From contig NZ_LT629703.1 of assembly GCF_900103365.1 (NCBI RefSeq), positions 7,302,501-7,366,500 on the forward strand: 64,000 nt of DNA, written 5' to 3'. Of the stretch, positions 57,535 to 64,000 are shown in pieces. Each line of letters opens with the position of its first letter. Position 1 is the stretch's first letter. Below the pieces are notes generated by a model. The model worked only from the letters and a program-made list of their open reading frames with translations, was not told the DNA's origin and did not search any database. The stretch is from Afipia sp. GAS231. Lineage in GTDB: Bacteria > Pseudomonadota > Alphaproteobacteria > Rhizobiales > Xanthobacteraceae. The translations under genes and the position numbers were made by a program.

Positions 57535-58227
57535 TCAATCGCGCGGTTGGCTGGGCGCAACGTTTCGGGAAGGCCCGCTTTTCTTTCGAACCGGAGTTGT
57601 TCGCGCCGGACCCGTTCGAGCGGAACTCGTCGTCCCCCCGGGGGTAACGCTCGACAGAACCAGCTTCTCGTGGGCAGCGACGATGGCCTCGCGGGTCAGT
57701 CGTCCGCCCGGCCGATACCATGTGCAGATGCCGGTCAGAAGCGCCAGGATCGCAAACGTCGCCACCTGGATATCGACGACCTCGAATACGCCTTGCGAGA
57801 CGCCCTCCGCGAGAATCTCCGCCAGCCGACGCTCGTAGGCGCCGCGCAACTTCACGATCGCGTCGTAGTTCTTCGGCTCGAGGCTTCGCAGTTCGGAATT
57901 GGCAATGAAGACCTCGCGCTTCTTGGTCATGTGGTAGGTGACGTGAAACGCGACGAAGGCCGAGAGTTTTTCGGCCGGCCGCTGTTTTCCCTCCAGCGCA
58001 AGATCGAGCTGACGAAGCAACTCGTTGATGTGGTCCTGCACGAGGTCGAACAGCAGTTCCTGCTTGGTGCTGATATGATTGTAGAGCGATCCGGCCTGGA
58101 TCCCGACCGCGGCGGCGAGCTGCCGCAGGCTCATCGCCGAATAGCCATGTTCAAAGATCAGGCGCAGTCCCGCCTTGCGGATCGCCTCCATCGTCTTCGG
58201 TCCGGATGAGCCGATCGTGCGTGCCAT
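57535..58227 (-). CDS. TetR-family transcriptional regulator
   Basis: A 230-residue regulator with the N-terminal HTH ARTIGSSGPKTMEAIRKAGL, RLIFEHGYSAMSLRQLAAAV, GIQAGSLYNHISTKQELLFD, a helical ligand domain, and a Thr/Arg-rich, probably disordered tail of about 35 residues (TTSSARTGPARTTPVRKKSG). The ATG at 58227 is preferred to 58281. It is divergent from the methylcrotonyl-CoA carboxylase operon, across a spacer with two matching 16-bp palindromes, so it is the likely repressor of that operon. Confidence 0.9.
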   Translation of the reverse strand: MARTIGSSGPKTMEAIRKAGLRLIFEHGYSAMSLRQLAAAVGIQAGSLYNHISTKQELLFDLVQDHINELLRQLDLALEGKQRPAEKLSAFVAFHVTYHMTKKREVFIANSELRSLEPKNYDAIVKLRGAYERRLAEILAEGVSQGVFEVVDIQVATFAILALLTGICTWYRPGGRLTREAIVAAHEKLVLSSVTPGGTTSSARTGPARTTPVRKKSGPSRNVAPSQPRD

Positions 58228-58279
58228 GCGTCCTCTGGAAGGCAGCGTCTGCTTGATATTGCTGTTCGATGAAACAGGC

Positions 58280-58295
58280 AAACGGTCGTCCGTTT
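58280..58295. promoter_or_regulatory. TetR operator candidate 1
   Basis: AAACGGTCGTCCGTTT: perfect six-base arms around TCGT. It shares the frame AAACG-N6-CGTTT with the site at 58378-58393 and lies 53 bases upstream of the tetR start. Confidence 0.6.
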
Positions 58296-58303
58296 ATTAC
58301 ACC

Positions 58304-58320
58304 GAAATTACAGTAATTTC
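58304..58320. promoter_or_regulatory. 17-bp perfect palindrome gaaattac-a-gtaatttc
   Basis: An eight-base perfect inverted repeat with a one-base centre, just right of the first TetR operator candidate. AT-rich and different from the AAACG sites, so it may bind another regulator (for example the neighbouring Lrp protein) or contain a promoter. Confidence 0.5.
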
Positions 58321-58377
58321 AATGGTCTGCATGCAGTATTTGACGATCCGTTCAAGTCGCTTGCGATCCAGTTAAAA

Positions 58378-58393
58378 AAACGTATGATCGTTT
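58378..58393. promoter_or_regulatory. TetR operator candidate 2
   Basis: AAACGTATGATCGTTT has the same AAACG-N6-CGTTT plan as the site at 58280, and lies on the operon side of the spacer, 266 bases upstream of the carboxylase start. Confidence 0.55.
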
Positions 58394-58457
58394 AATTCAT
58401 TGAAGCCTGTCGACGTGTTGAATCCAATGACCCGCGCAGGCTGAAAGGGAGGCATCC

Positions 58458-58526
58458 ATGAGAACGCCAGCAGTCCTCACCGCCGGGTGCCGGTATTGCC
58501 GGACCCGAACTCGCCCTTCAGAATGA
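58458..58526 (+). CDS. 22-codon mini-frame with a strong ribosome site, tentative
   Basis: AGGGAGG stands five bases before an ATG that opens MRTPAVLTAGCRYCRTRTRP-S-E and stop. The peptide is Arg/Thr-rich and carries CRYC. It could be a translated leader of the carboxylase operon, or the surviving start of a lost gene, since an isovaleryl-CoA dehydrogenase often occupies this place. The following 130 bases show no gene. Confidence 0.3.
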   Translation: MRTPAVLTAGCRYCRTRTRPSE

Positions 58527-58658
58527 GCCGATAACTCCCACCGCCGGGACACGTTGCTGCAAAGATGGTACAGCCGGTTCGCATCCTCGCGAGAGGCTCT
58601 GCGCCTGTCGTCTTGAAGCAATCTCAGGGCTCGCCAGCATTCAAAGAAGACGCCGACC

Positions 58659-60263
58659 ATGCCGCTTCATTCCACGATCGACCCCACATCATCAGAGTTT
58701 GCCCGCAATGCCGATGTCATGCGCGGCCTCGTCGCCGACCTCAGAGAAAAGCTCAAGGTGGTGGCCGGCGGCGGCGGCAAGGTGTCGCGGGCGCGGCATA
58801 CCTCGCGCGGCAAGATGCTGGCGCGCGAACGCGTCGACCTGCTGATCGATCCGGGCACCGCCTTTCTTGAATTGTCGCCGCTCGCCGCCCACGGCCTCTA
58901 TGGCGGCGACGTCCATTCCGCCAGCGTCATCACCGGGGTGGGGCGCATCTCGGGGCGCGAATGCGTCATCGTTGCCAACGACGCCACCATCAAGGGTGGA
59001 ACCTACTACCCGATGACGGTGAAGAAGCATCTGCGCGCGCAGGATATCGCACGGCAGAACAATCTGCCCTGCGTTTACATGGTCGATTCCGGCGGCGCCT
59101 TCCTGCCGATGCAGGACGAGATCTTTCCGGACGAGCGGCATTTCGGCCGCATCTTCTACAACCAGGCGCAGATGTCCTCGCAGGGCATTCCGCAGATCGC
59201 CATTGTGATGGGCTCCTGCACCGCAGGTGGCGCCTATGTACCCGCGATGTCCGACGAGAGCATCATCGTGCGCAATCAGGGCACGATCTTCCTCGGCGGA
59301 CCGCCGCTGGTGAAGGCCGCGACCGGCGAGGTCGTCACGGCTGAGGAACTTGGCGGCGCCGACGTGCATTCCCGGCAATCCGGTGTCACCGACCATTACG
59401 CGCAGAACGACGCCCACGCGATCGGGATTGCCCGGCGCATCGTCGCCACGCTGAAACCGCCGACGCGGGCCGTGCTGAACATGCGCGAGCCGCGGGAGCC
59501 GCTGTTTCCGGCCGAGGAAATCTACGGCGTGGTTTCCGCCGACGGCCGCAAGCCGTTCGACGTCCACGACATCATTGCGCGCCTGGTCGACGGCTCGGAA
59601 TTCGACGAGTTCAAGAAACTGTACGGCACCACGCTGATCTGCGGCTTCGCCCATATCTGGGGCTATCCGGTCGGCATCATCGCCAATAACGGCATCCTGT
59701 TCAGCGAGAGTTCGCTGAAGGGCGCGCACTTCATCGAACTGTGCTGCCAACGCAATATCCCGCTGGTGTTCCTGCAGAACATCACCGGCTTCATGGTCGG
59801 CAAGAAATACGAGGCCGGCGGCATCGCCCGCGACGGCGCCAAGCTGGTGACGGCGGTGGCGACCGCCGGCGTGCCGAAATTCACCGTCGTGATCGGCGGC
59901 TCCTACGGTGCCGGCAATTACGGCATGAGCGGCCGCGCCTACAGCCCGCGCTTCCTCTGGATGTGGCCGAATGCGCGCATCTCGGTGATGGGCGGCGAGC
60001 AGGCGTCGATGGTGCTGGCCCAGGTGCGGCGCGATGGTATCGAGGCCAAGGGAGATACCTGGTCGGCCGAAGAGGACGAGAAGTTTCGTGCGCCCATCCG
60101 CGCCCAATATGAAAGCCAGGGCAGCCCCTATTACGCCACCGCGCGGCTGTGGGACGACGGTGTGATCGATCCCGCCGATACGCGGCTGGTGCTCGGCCTC
60201 GGATTATCCGCATCGGCCAATGCGCCGATCGAGCCGACGAAGTTCGGCCTGTTCAGGATGTGA
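58659..60263 (+). CDS. mccB: 3-methylcrotonyl-CoA carboxylase, beta (carboxyltransferase) subunit
   Basis: A 534-residue carboxyltransferase of leucine/isovalerate breakdown. The crotonase-like halves show [60 protein letters not shown] and, in the second half, [20 protein letters not shown] and [20 protein letters not shown]. These segments match MCC-beta rather than propionyl-CoA carboxylase. Its stop overlaps the alpha-subunit start (TGATG), so translation is coupled. Confidence 0.92.
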   Translation: MPLHSTIDPTSSEFARNADVMRGLVADLREKLKVVAGGGGKVSRARHTSRGKMLARERVDLLIDPGTAFLELSPLAAHGLYGGDVHSASVITGVGRISGRECVIVANDATIKGGTYYPMTVKKHLRAQDIARQNNLPCVYMVDSGGAFLPMQDEIFPDERHFGRIFYNQAQMSSQGIPQIAIVMGSCTAGGAYVPAMSDESIIVRNQGTIFLGGPPLVKAATGEVVTAEELGGADVHSRQSGVTDHYAQNDAHAIGIARRIVATLKPPTRAVLNMREPREPLFPAEEIYGVVSADGRKPFDVHDIIARLVDGSEFDEFKKLYGTTLICGFAHIWGYPVGIIANNGILFSESSLKGAHFIELCCQRNIPLVFLQNITGFMVGKKYEAGGIARDGAKLVTAVATAGVPKFTVVIGGSYGAGNYGMSGRAYSPRFLWMWPNARISVMGGEQASMVLAQVRRDGIEAKGDTWSAEEDEKFRAPIRAQYESQGSPYYATARLWDDGVIDPADTRLVLGLGLSASANAPIEPTKFGLFRM

Positions 60264-62281
60264 TGCAGATGGACCGCTCGAAACTCTACCGGCGTTTTCG
60301 CACGCTTCTGATCGCCAACCGGGGCGAGATCGCCTGTCGTGTGATCCGCTCCGCCCGCGCCATGGGGCTGCGCACGGTCGCGGTCTATTCCGAGGCCGAC
60401 CGCGACGCCATGCATGTCGCGATGGCCGATGAAGCCGTGCTGCTCGGGCCGGCGCGGGCGCGCGACAGCTATCTCAACATCGAGCGGGTGATCGAAGCGG
60501 CGAAGAAGACCGGCGCCGAGGCCGTGCATCCCGGTTACGGCTTTCTGTCTGAAAATGCCGAATTCGCGCAGGCCTGTCTTGATGCCGGTCTCGTGTTTGT
60601 CGGTCCGACGGCCGCGATGATGACTGCAATGGGCTCGAAGTCGGGCTCGAAGCAATTGATGGAAAAGGCCGGCGTGCCGCTGGTGCCGGGCTATCACGGC
60701 GAGGCCCAGGACGAGGCGATCCTGGCGCAGGCCGCCGACAAGATCGGCTTCCCGGTGCTGGTGAAGGCGTCCGCCGGTGGCGGCGGACGCGGCATGCGCG
60801 TGGTCAAGTCGGCCGGCGAGCTTTCGGCAGCGATCGTCAGCGCCAAGCGCGAGGCCAAGGCGGCGTTCGGCGACGACCGCATGCTGATCGAAAAGTTCGT
60901 CCAGAACCCGCGCCATATCGAGGTACAGATCATCGGCGACAGCCACGGCAATCTGCTGTCGCTGTTCGAGCGCGAATGCACGCTGCAGCGGCGGCATCAG
61001 AAGGTGATCGAGGAAGCGCCGTCGCCGACGCTCAATGCCATCCAGCGCGAGGCCGTCTGTGCCGCCGCGCGCAAAGCCGCGGGCGCGGTCAACTATGTCG
61101 GCGCGGGCACCATCGAATTCGTCTCCGACGGCAAGGAGGTGTTCTTCATCGAGATGAACACCCGTCTGCAGGTCGAACATCCCGTGACCGAACTGATCAC
61201 CGGCATCGATCTCGTCGAGTGGCAGTTGCGGGTCGCGTTCGGCGAGAAGCTGCCGCTGGCGCAGGACGAGATCAAATTGAACGGCCATGCCATCGAGGCG
61301 CGGGTCTATGCGGAGAATCCGCAGAAGAATTTCATGCCTTCGGTCGGTCGGATCAAGACCTGGCGCACGCCTGACGCCGTGGACGGCTTGCGGATCGACG
61401 CCGGCTATCGCGGCGGCGACGCGGTGTCGCCTTACTACGACGCCATGCTCGCCAAGGTGATCGCGTGGGCGCCGACCCGCGAAGCTGCGATCGAGCGGCT
61501 CAACCGCGGGCTGGAGGAGACCGACGTTCGCGGTATCGTTACCAACATTCCGTTCCTGTCGGCGCTGGTGACGCACCCCCAAGTTCGCGCCAACACCATC
61601 GATACCGGCTTCATCGAACGGGAATTGAAGGGCCTGACCGAGACCTCGCCGCCGGCCGGCGAACTCGAGCTTTGCGCCGCCGTCGCGGCCATCATCGTCG
61701 ATGAGCAACAGGCGGCGCGAAACGAAGCGCATTCGCCGTGGCGCACCTATGGCTGGCAGCCGGTCGGCCTTCGAACACGGGTATTCCAGTTGCGGCAGGC
61801 GCCGGGCGCCGAGCAGAAGGTGACGCTGCACTACGGCGATGGCCGGTTCACCGTGTCGCTGGCCGATCACCACGCTCCGATTGTTCTTTCCATCATGCCT
61901 TATGCCGGTGGCGGCTTCGACATCACCATCGACGGGGTGAAGTCGAACGTCGTTGCCGTGATCGAAGGCCACGAACTTTATCTGCGCACCCGCAACGGCC
62001 GCTTCGACCTGCATTGGGTCGATCCGTTCGGCGGCGAAACTGAAGAGCAGGTCGGCGAGGACAAGATCGTGGCGCCGTTGCCGGGCACCGTGGTGGCGCT
62101 GCTGGCCGAGGAGGGCGCGACCCTGGAGAAGGGGGCTGCGATCCTCACGCTCGAAGTCATGAAGATGGAGCAGACCCTGCGCGCGCCCTATGCCGGCGTC
62201 TTGAAGAAGATCAAGTGCAAGGTCGGCGACATCGTCGGCGAGGGCGTTGAGCTGGCCGAAATCGAACCGGCGGCGGCCTGA
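60263..62281 (+). CDS. mccA: 3-methylcrotonyl-CoA carboxylase, alpha (biotin carboxylase/carrier) subunit
   Basis: A 672-residue subunit: the biotin carboxylase N-domain (LLIANRGEIACRVIRSARAM), the ATP-grasp region (VKASAGGGGRGMRVVKSAGE, HIEVQIIGDSHGNLLSLFER, IEMNTRLQVEHPVTELITGI), a linker, and the C-terminal biotinyl domain. The biotin lysine is in LEVMKMEQTL. The ATG overlaps the beta stop; the stop in turn overlaps the HMG-CoA lyase start. The order beta-alpha-lyase is typical of leucine operons. Confidence 0.93.
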   Translation: MQMDRSKLYRRFRTLLIANRGEIACRVIRSARAMGLRTVAVYSEADRDAMHVAMADEAVLLGPARARDSYLNIERVIEAAKKTGAEAVHPGYGFLSENAEFAQACLDAGLVFVGPTAAMMTAMGSKSGSKQLMEKAGVPLVPGYHGEAQDEAILAQAADKIGFPVLVKASAGGGGRGMRVVKSAGELSAAIVSAKREAKAAFGDDRMLIEKFVQNPRHIEVQIIGDSHGNLLSLFERECTLQRRHQKVIEEAPSPTLNAIQREAVCAAARKAAGAVNYVGAGTIEFVSDGKEVFFIEMNTRLQVEHPVTELITGIDLVEWQLRVAFGEKLPLAQDEIKLNGHAIEARVYAENPQKNFMPSVGRIKTWRTPDAVDGLRIDAGYRGGDAVSPYYDAMLAKVIAWAPTREAAIERLNRGLEETDVRGIVTNIPFLSALVTHPQVRANTIDTGFIERELKGLTETSPPAGELELCAAVAAIIVDEQQAARNEAHSPWRTYGWQPVGLRTRVFQLRQAPGAEQKVTLHYGDGRFTVSLADHHAPIVLSIMPYAGGGFDITIDGVKSNVVAVIEGHELYLRTRNGRFDLHWVDPFGGETEEQVGEDKIVAPLPGTVVALLAEEGATLEKGAAILTLEVMKMEQTLRAPYAGVLKKIKCKVGDIVGEGVELAEIEPAAA

Positions 62282-63192
62282 TGAGCGACACGGTCCGCAT
62301 CGTCGAGGTCGGCCCGCGCGACGGCCTGCAGAACGAGAAGACTCCGGTCAGTGTTGCCGACCGAATCGCCTTCATCGAGGCGCTGATCGGCGCCGGGCTG
62401 CGGGAAGTCGAAGTCGGCGCGTTCGTGTCGCCCAAAGCGATCCCGCAGATGGTGGGGTCGGACGCCGTGCTGCGCGGCGTCAGCCACCACACCGATTGCG
62501 AACTGCCGGTGCTGGTGCCGAACGAGAAGGGCTATGAAGCCTCGCAGGCCGCCGGCGCCAAACTGATCGCGGTGTTCGCCGCCGCCTCCGAGAGTTTTTC
62601 GCGCGCCAACATCAATTGTTCGATCGCTGAATCGATCGAACGCTTCAAGCCGGTGGTGGCCCGTGCGAAGGCCGATGGCGTCCGGGTGCGCGGGTATATC
62701 TCGACCGTGCTCGACTGCCCCTATGAGGGCGAGATCAAGCCGCAGGCGGTGGTCGATGTCGCCAAGGTGCTGTGGGACCTCGGCTGCTACGAAATCTCGC
62801 TCGGCGACACCATCGGGGTCGGCACGCCCTTGAAGGCGCGGCAGTTGCTGCGGGCGGTGGCGGGGCATGTGCCGATGGCGAACCTCGCGATGCATTTCCA
62901 CGACACCTACGGCCAGGCGCTCGCCAATCTCTATGCGGGGATGGAGGAGGGCTGCCGCGCACTCGATTCCGCCGCCGGCGGCCTCGGCGGCTGTCCCTAC
63001 GCGCCCGGTGCTACCGGCAATGTCGCGACCGAGGATGTGGTCTATATGCTCGAAGGCATGGGAGTTAAGACCGGCGTCGATATGCCAAAGCTGCTTGCCG
63101 CGACCAACGTCGTGAGCGGGTTGATCGGCCGCGCGCCCGTCAGCCGCGTCGCGTCGGCGTTGAATGCGAAGGCGCAGGCGACGCGCTCCTAG
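62281..63192 (+). CDS. hydroxymethylglutaryl-CoA lyase
   Basis: A 303-residue TIM-barrel lyase splitting HMG-CoA into acetoacetate and acetyl-CoA. Motifs: VRIVEVGPRDGLQNEKTPVS, then VEVGAFVSPKAIPQMVGSDA, GYISTVLDCPYEGEI, ISLGDTIGVGTP, LAMHFHDTYGQALANLYAGM, and the catalytic-Cys loop SAAGGLGGCPYAPGATGNVA. It overlaps mccA by one base. Together the three genes complete lower leucine catabolism; the acyl-CoA dehydrogenase and hydratase steps are not in this window. Confidence 0.94.
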   Translation: MSDTVRIVEVGPRDGLQNEKTPVSVADRIAFIEALIGAGLREVEVGAFVSPKAIPQMVGSDAVLRGVSHHTDCELPVLVPNEKGYEASQAAGAKLIAVFAAASESFSRANINCSIAESIERFKPVVARAKADGVRVRGYISTVLDCPYEGEIKPQAVVDVAKVLWDLGCYEISLGDTIGVGTPLKARQLLRAVAGHVPMANLAMHFHDTYGQALANLYAGMEEGCRALDSAAGGLGGCPYAPGATGNVATEDVVYMLEGMGVKTGVDMPKLLAATNVVSGLIGRAPVSRVASALNAKAQATRS

Positions 63193-63386
63193 CCATCCGA
63201 ATGTTGGTCAAAACGACGGAATGCGGCTTCTACTTCGGCGACGCTGGCAAACTGACGACGTTTGGCTTGTGCCAAGCCCTCAAGCACGGCGGCAAGATCC
63301 GCGGGATCGACCTCTTCCGGCTCTCCTTGCTTCTCTGTGAGCGTAAGCGCTGCCCGCGCGATTTGATCTCGGTCGTCCGGCGACAA
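63189..63386 (-). CDS. small antitoxin-like protein, hypothetical
   Basis: A 65-residue acidic protein: MSPDDRDQIARAALTLTEKQ, then PEEVDPADLAAVLEGLAQAK and RRQFASVAEVEAAFRRFDQH. The second half resembles the toxin-wrapping tail of ParD-like antitoxins (GLAQxxxxxFAxxxEVxAxF). No toxin gene follows; downstream lies the antisense of the lyase gene. It begins four bases after the TRAP permease stop, so it may simply be the last gene of that operon. Confidence 0.5.
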   Translation of the reverse strand: MSPDDRDQIARAALTLTEKQGEPEEVDPADLAAVLEGLAQAKRRQFASVAEVEAAFRRFDQHSDG

Positions 63387-63390
63387 GAGC

Positions 63391-64000
63391 TTATCTCCCC
63401 CCGTCCGGGCCCATCACCAGGTCGGGCAGGGCGGTCGAGATCCCCGGGAAGAAGCACAGCAGCAGCACCGCAACCATCATCAAGAGCACGAACGGCAGCG
63501 TGCCCCAGATCACTTCGCTGAGCGGAATATCGGGGGCGACGTTGCGGATGACGAAGATGTTGAGGCCTACGGGCGGATGGATCAGCCCCATCTCCATCAC
63601 GATGGTCATCACGATGCCGAACCAGATGATGTCGAAGTTGGCGGCACGCAGCGGCGGCAGGATAATCGGCGCGGTCATCAGGATGATCGACACCGGCGGC
63701 AGGAAGAAGCCGAGCACGACCACCATGACCAGGATCGCCGCCAGCAATTCCCAGCGCGGCAGATGCATCGCGACGATCGCTTCCGCCGCCGATTGCGAGA
63801 TATGCAAATAGCTCATCACGTAGGAATAGAGCAGCGACATGCCGATGATCATCATTAGCATGGTGGATTCGCGGATGGTGGATTTCAGGATCGGCGCCAG
63901 GTCGGAAGGCCGCCACACGCTGTAGATCAGCGCGATCAGCACCAGCGCCAATAGGCCGCCGAGGCCCGCGGTTTCCGACGGCGTGGCGTAGCCGCCATAG
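63391..64000 (-). CDS. TRAP transporter large permease (DctM-like), 5' end outside the window
   Basis: The visible 202 codons are the C-terminal half of a TRAP large membrane subunit. YGGYATPSETAGLGGLLALV is the conserved 'TPTEAAAVG' region. Hydrophobic segments follow, with LGFFLPPVSIILMTAPIILP, then GIVMTIVMEMGLIHPPVGLN and IFVIRNVAPDIPLSEVIWGT, a hallmark of DctM proteins. The gene runs off the right edge; the small permease and binding protein are expected beyond. Substrate (often a dicarboxylate or keto acid) cannot be told. Confidence 0.92.
   Translation of the reverse strand, partial: YGGYATPSETAGLGGLLALVLIALIYSVWRPSDLAPILKSTIRESTMLMMIIGMSLLYSYVMSYLHISQSAAEAIVAMHLPRWELLAAILVMVVVLGFFLPPVSIILMTAPIILPPLRAANFDIIWFGIVMTIVMEMGLIHPPVGLNIFVIRNVAPDIPLSEVIWGTLPFVLLMMVAVLLLCFFPGISTALPDLVMGPDGGR

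Overview
The window reads as chromosomal DNA of a GC-rich alphaproteobacterium of the Nitrobacteraceae, most likely Bradyrhizobium or a close relative. Several things point that way: the hom-glpX-recJ neighbourhood, a TTG-started efp, an Omp25/31-type outer-membrane protein, an OpgC glucan succinylase beside a NodU-type carbamoyltransferase, many very small membrane or secreted proteins, and dispersed non-coding repeats of the kind common in that genus (a 'cgttttc...cgaaccgg...gaaaacgc' element in three copies and a 'cattgcgagcgaagcgaagcaatcc' element). Genus is an inference from family resemblance; no search was run.

Layout. 0.2-6.2 kb: a lipoprotein, an aminotransferase/homoserine dehydrogenase/class II fructose bisphosphatase run, a GNAT acetyltransferase, a haloacid dehalogenase and a hemerythrin. 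6.6-12.7 kb is an accessory stretch between glpX and recJ. It holds a GDSL-esterase autotransporter, a TPR-glycosyltransferase gene broken by two frameshifts and bounded by a 20-bp direct repeat, a toxin-antitoxin pair with a broken toxin, and degenerate repeat DNA. 12.7-24 kb: recJ, an SDR, a lytic transglycosylase, a divergent MarR/AhpD-like pair, an M23 peptidase, and an EF-P module (efp, epmA, epmB). 24-25.4 kb: a DAHP synthase preceded by an aromatic-rich leader peptide and a three-segment attenuator. 25.4-33.7 kb: HdeD, PrsW, an Omp25-like porin, MFS/M20/SnoaL genes, tRNA-Glu, PilZ and GST.

33.8-41 kb is unusually rich in tiny genes, several below 60 codons: a 26-residue membrane protein, a Flp pilin, and DUF3072, DUF2171 and GrlR-family proteins. 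It also contains a cluster of DnaA-box-like nonamers. 40.5-45.2 kb: a sirtuin, a double cold-shock protein, a DUF192 protein, tRNA-Pro, and hypothetical genes, one with a good alphaproteobacterial LexA box. 45.2-52.6 kb is a catabolic locus: a GntR regulator and a complete NMT1/TauA-type ABC importer diverge from a fumarylacetoacetase-family hydrolase, a cyclase and a Tat-exported amidohydrolase. 53.4-56.4 kb: the NodU-type carbamoyltransferase and OpgC converge.

56.6-64 kb: an NDUFS4-type complex I subunit, Lrp and TetR regulators, and an overlapping operon of 3-methylcrotonyl-CoA carboxylase beta, alpha and HMG-CoA lyase (lower leucine catabolism). The TetR-operon spacer carries two 16-bp AAACG-N6-CGTTT palindromes. 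The window ends inside a TRAP transporter large permease.

The observations judged most worth following are the leader-peptide attenuator of the DAHP synthase with its apparently leaderless start, the paired TetR operators, the DnaA-box-like cluster, the SOS-box mini-gene, and two unlinked secreted mini-proteins that share a C-terminal CRGC motif.
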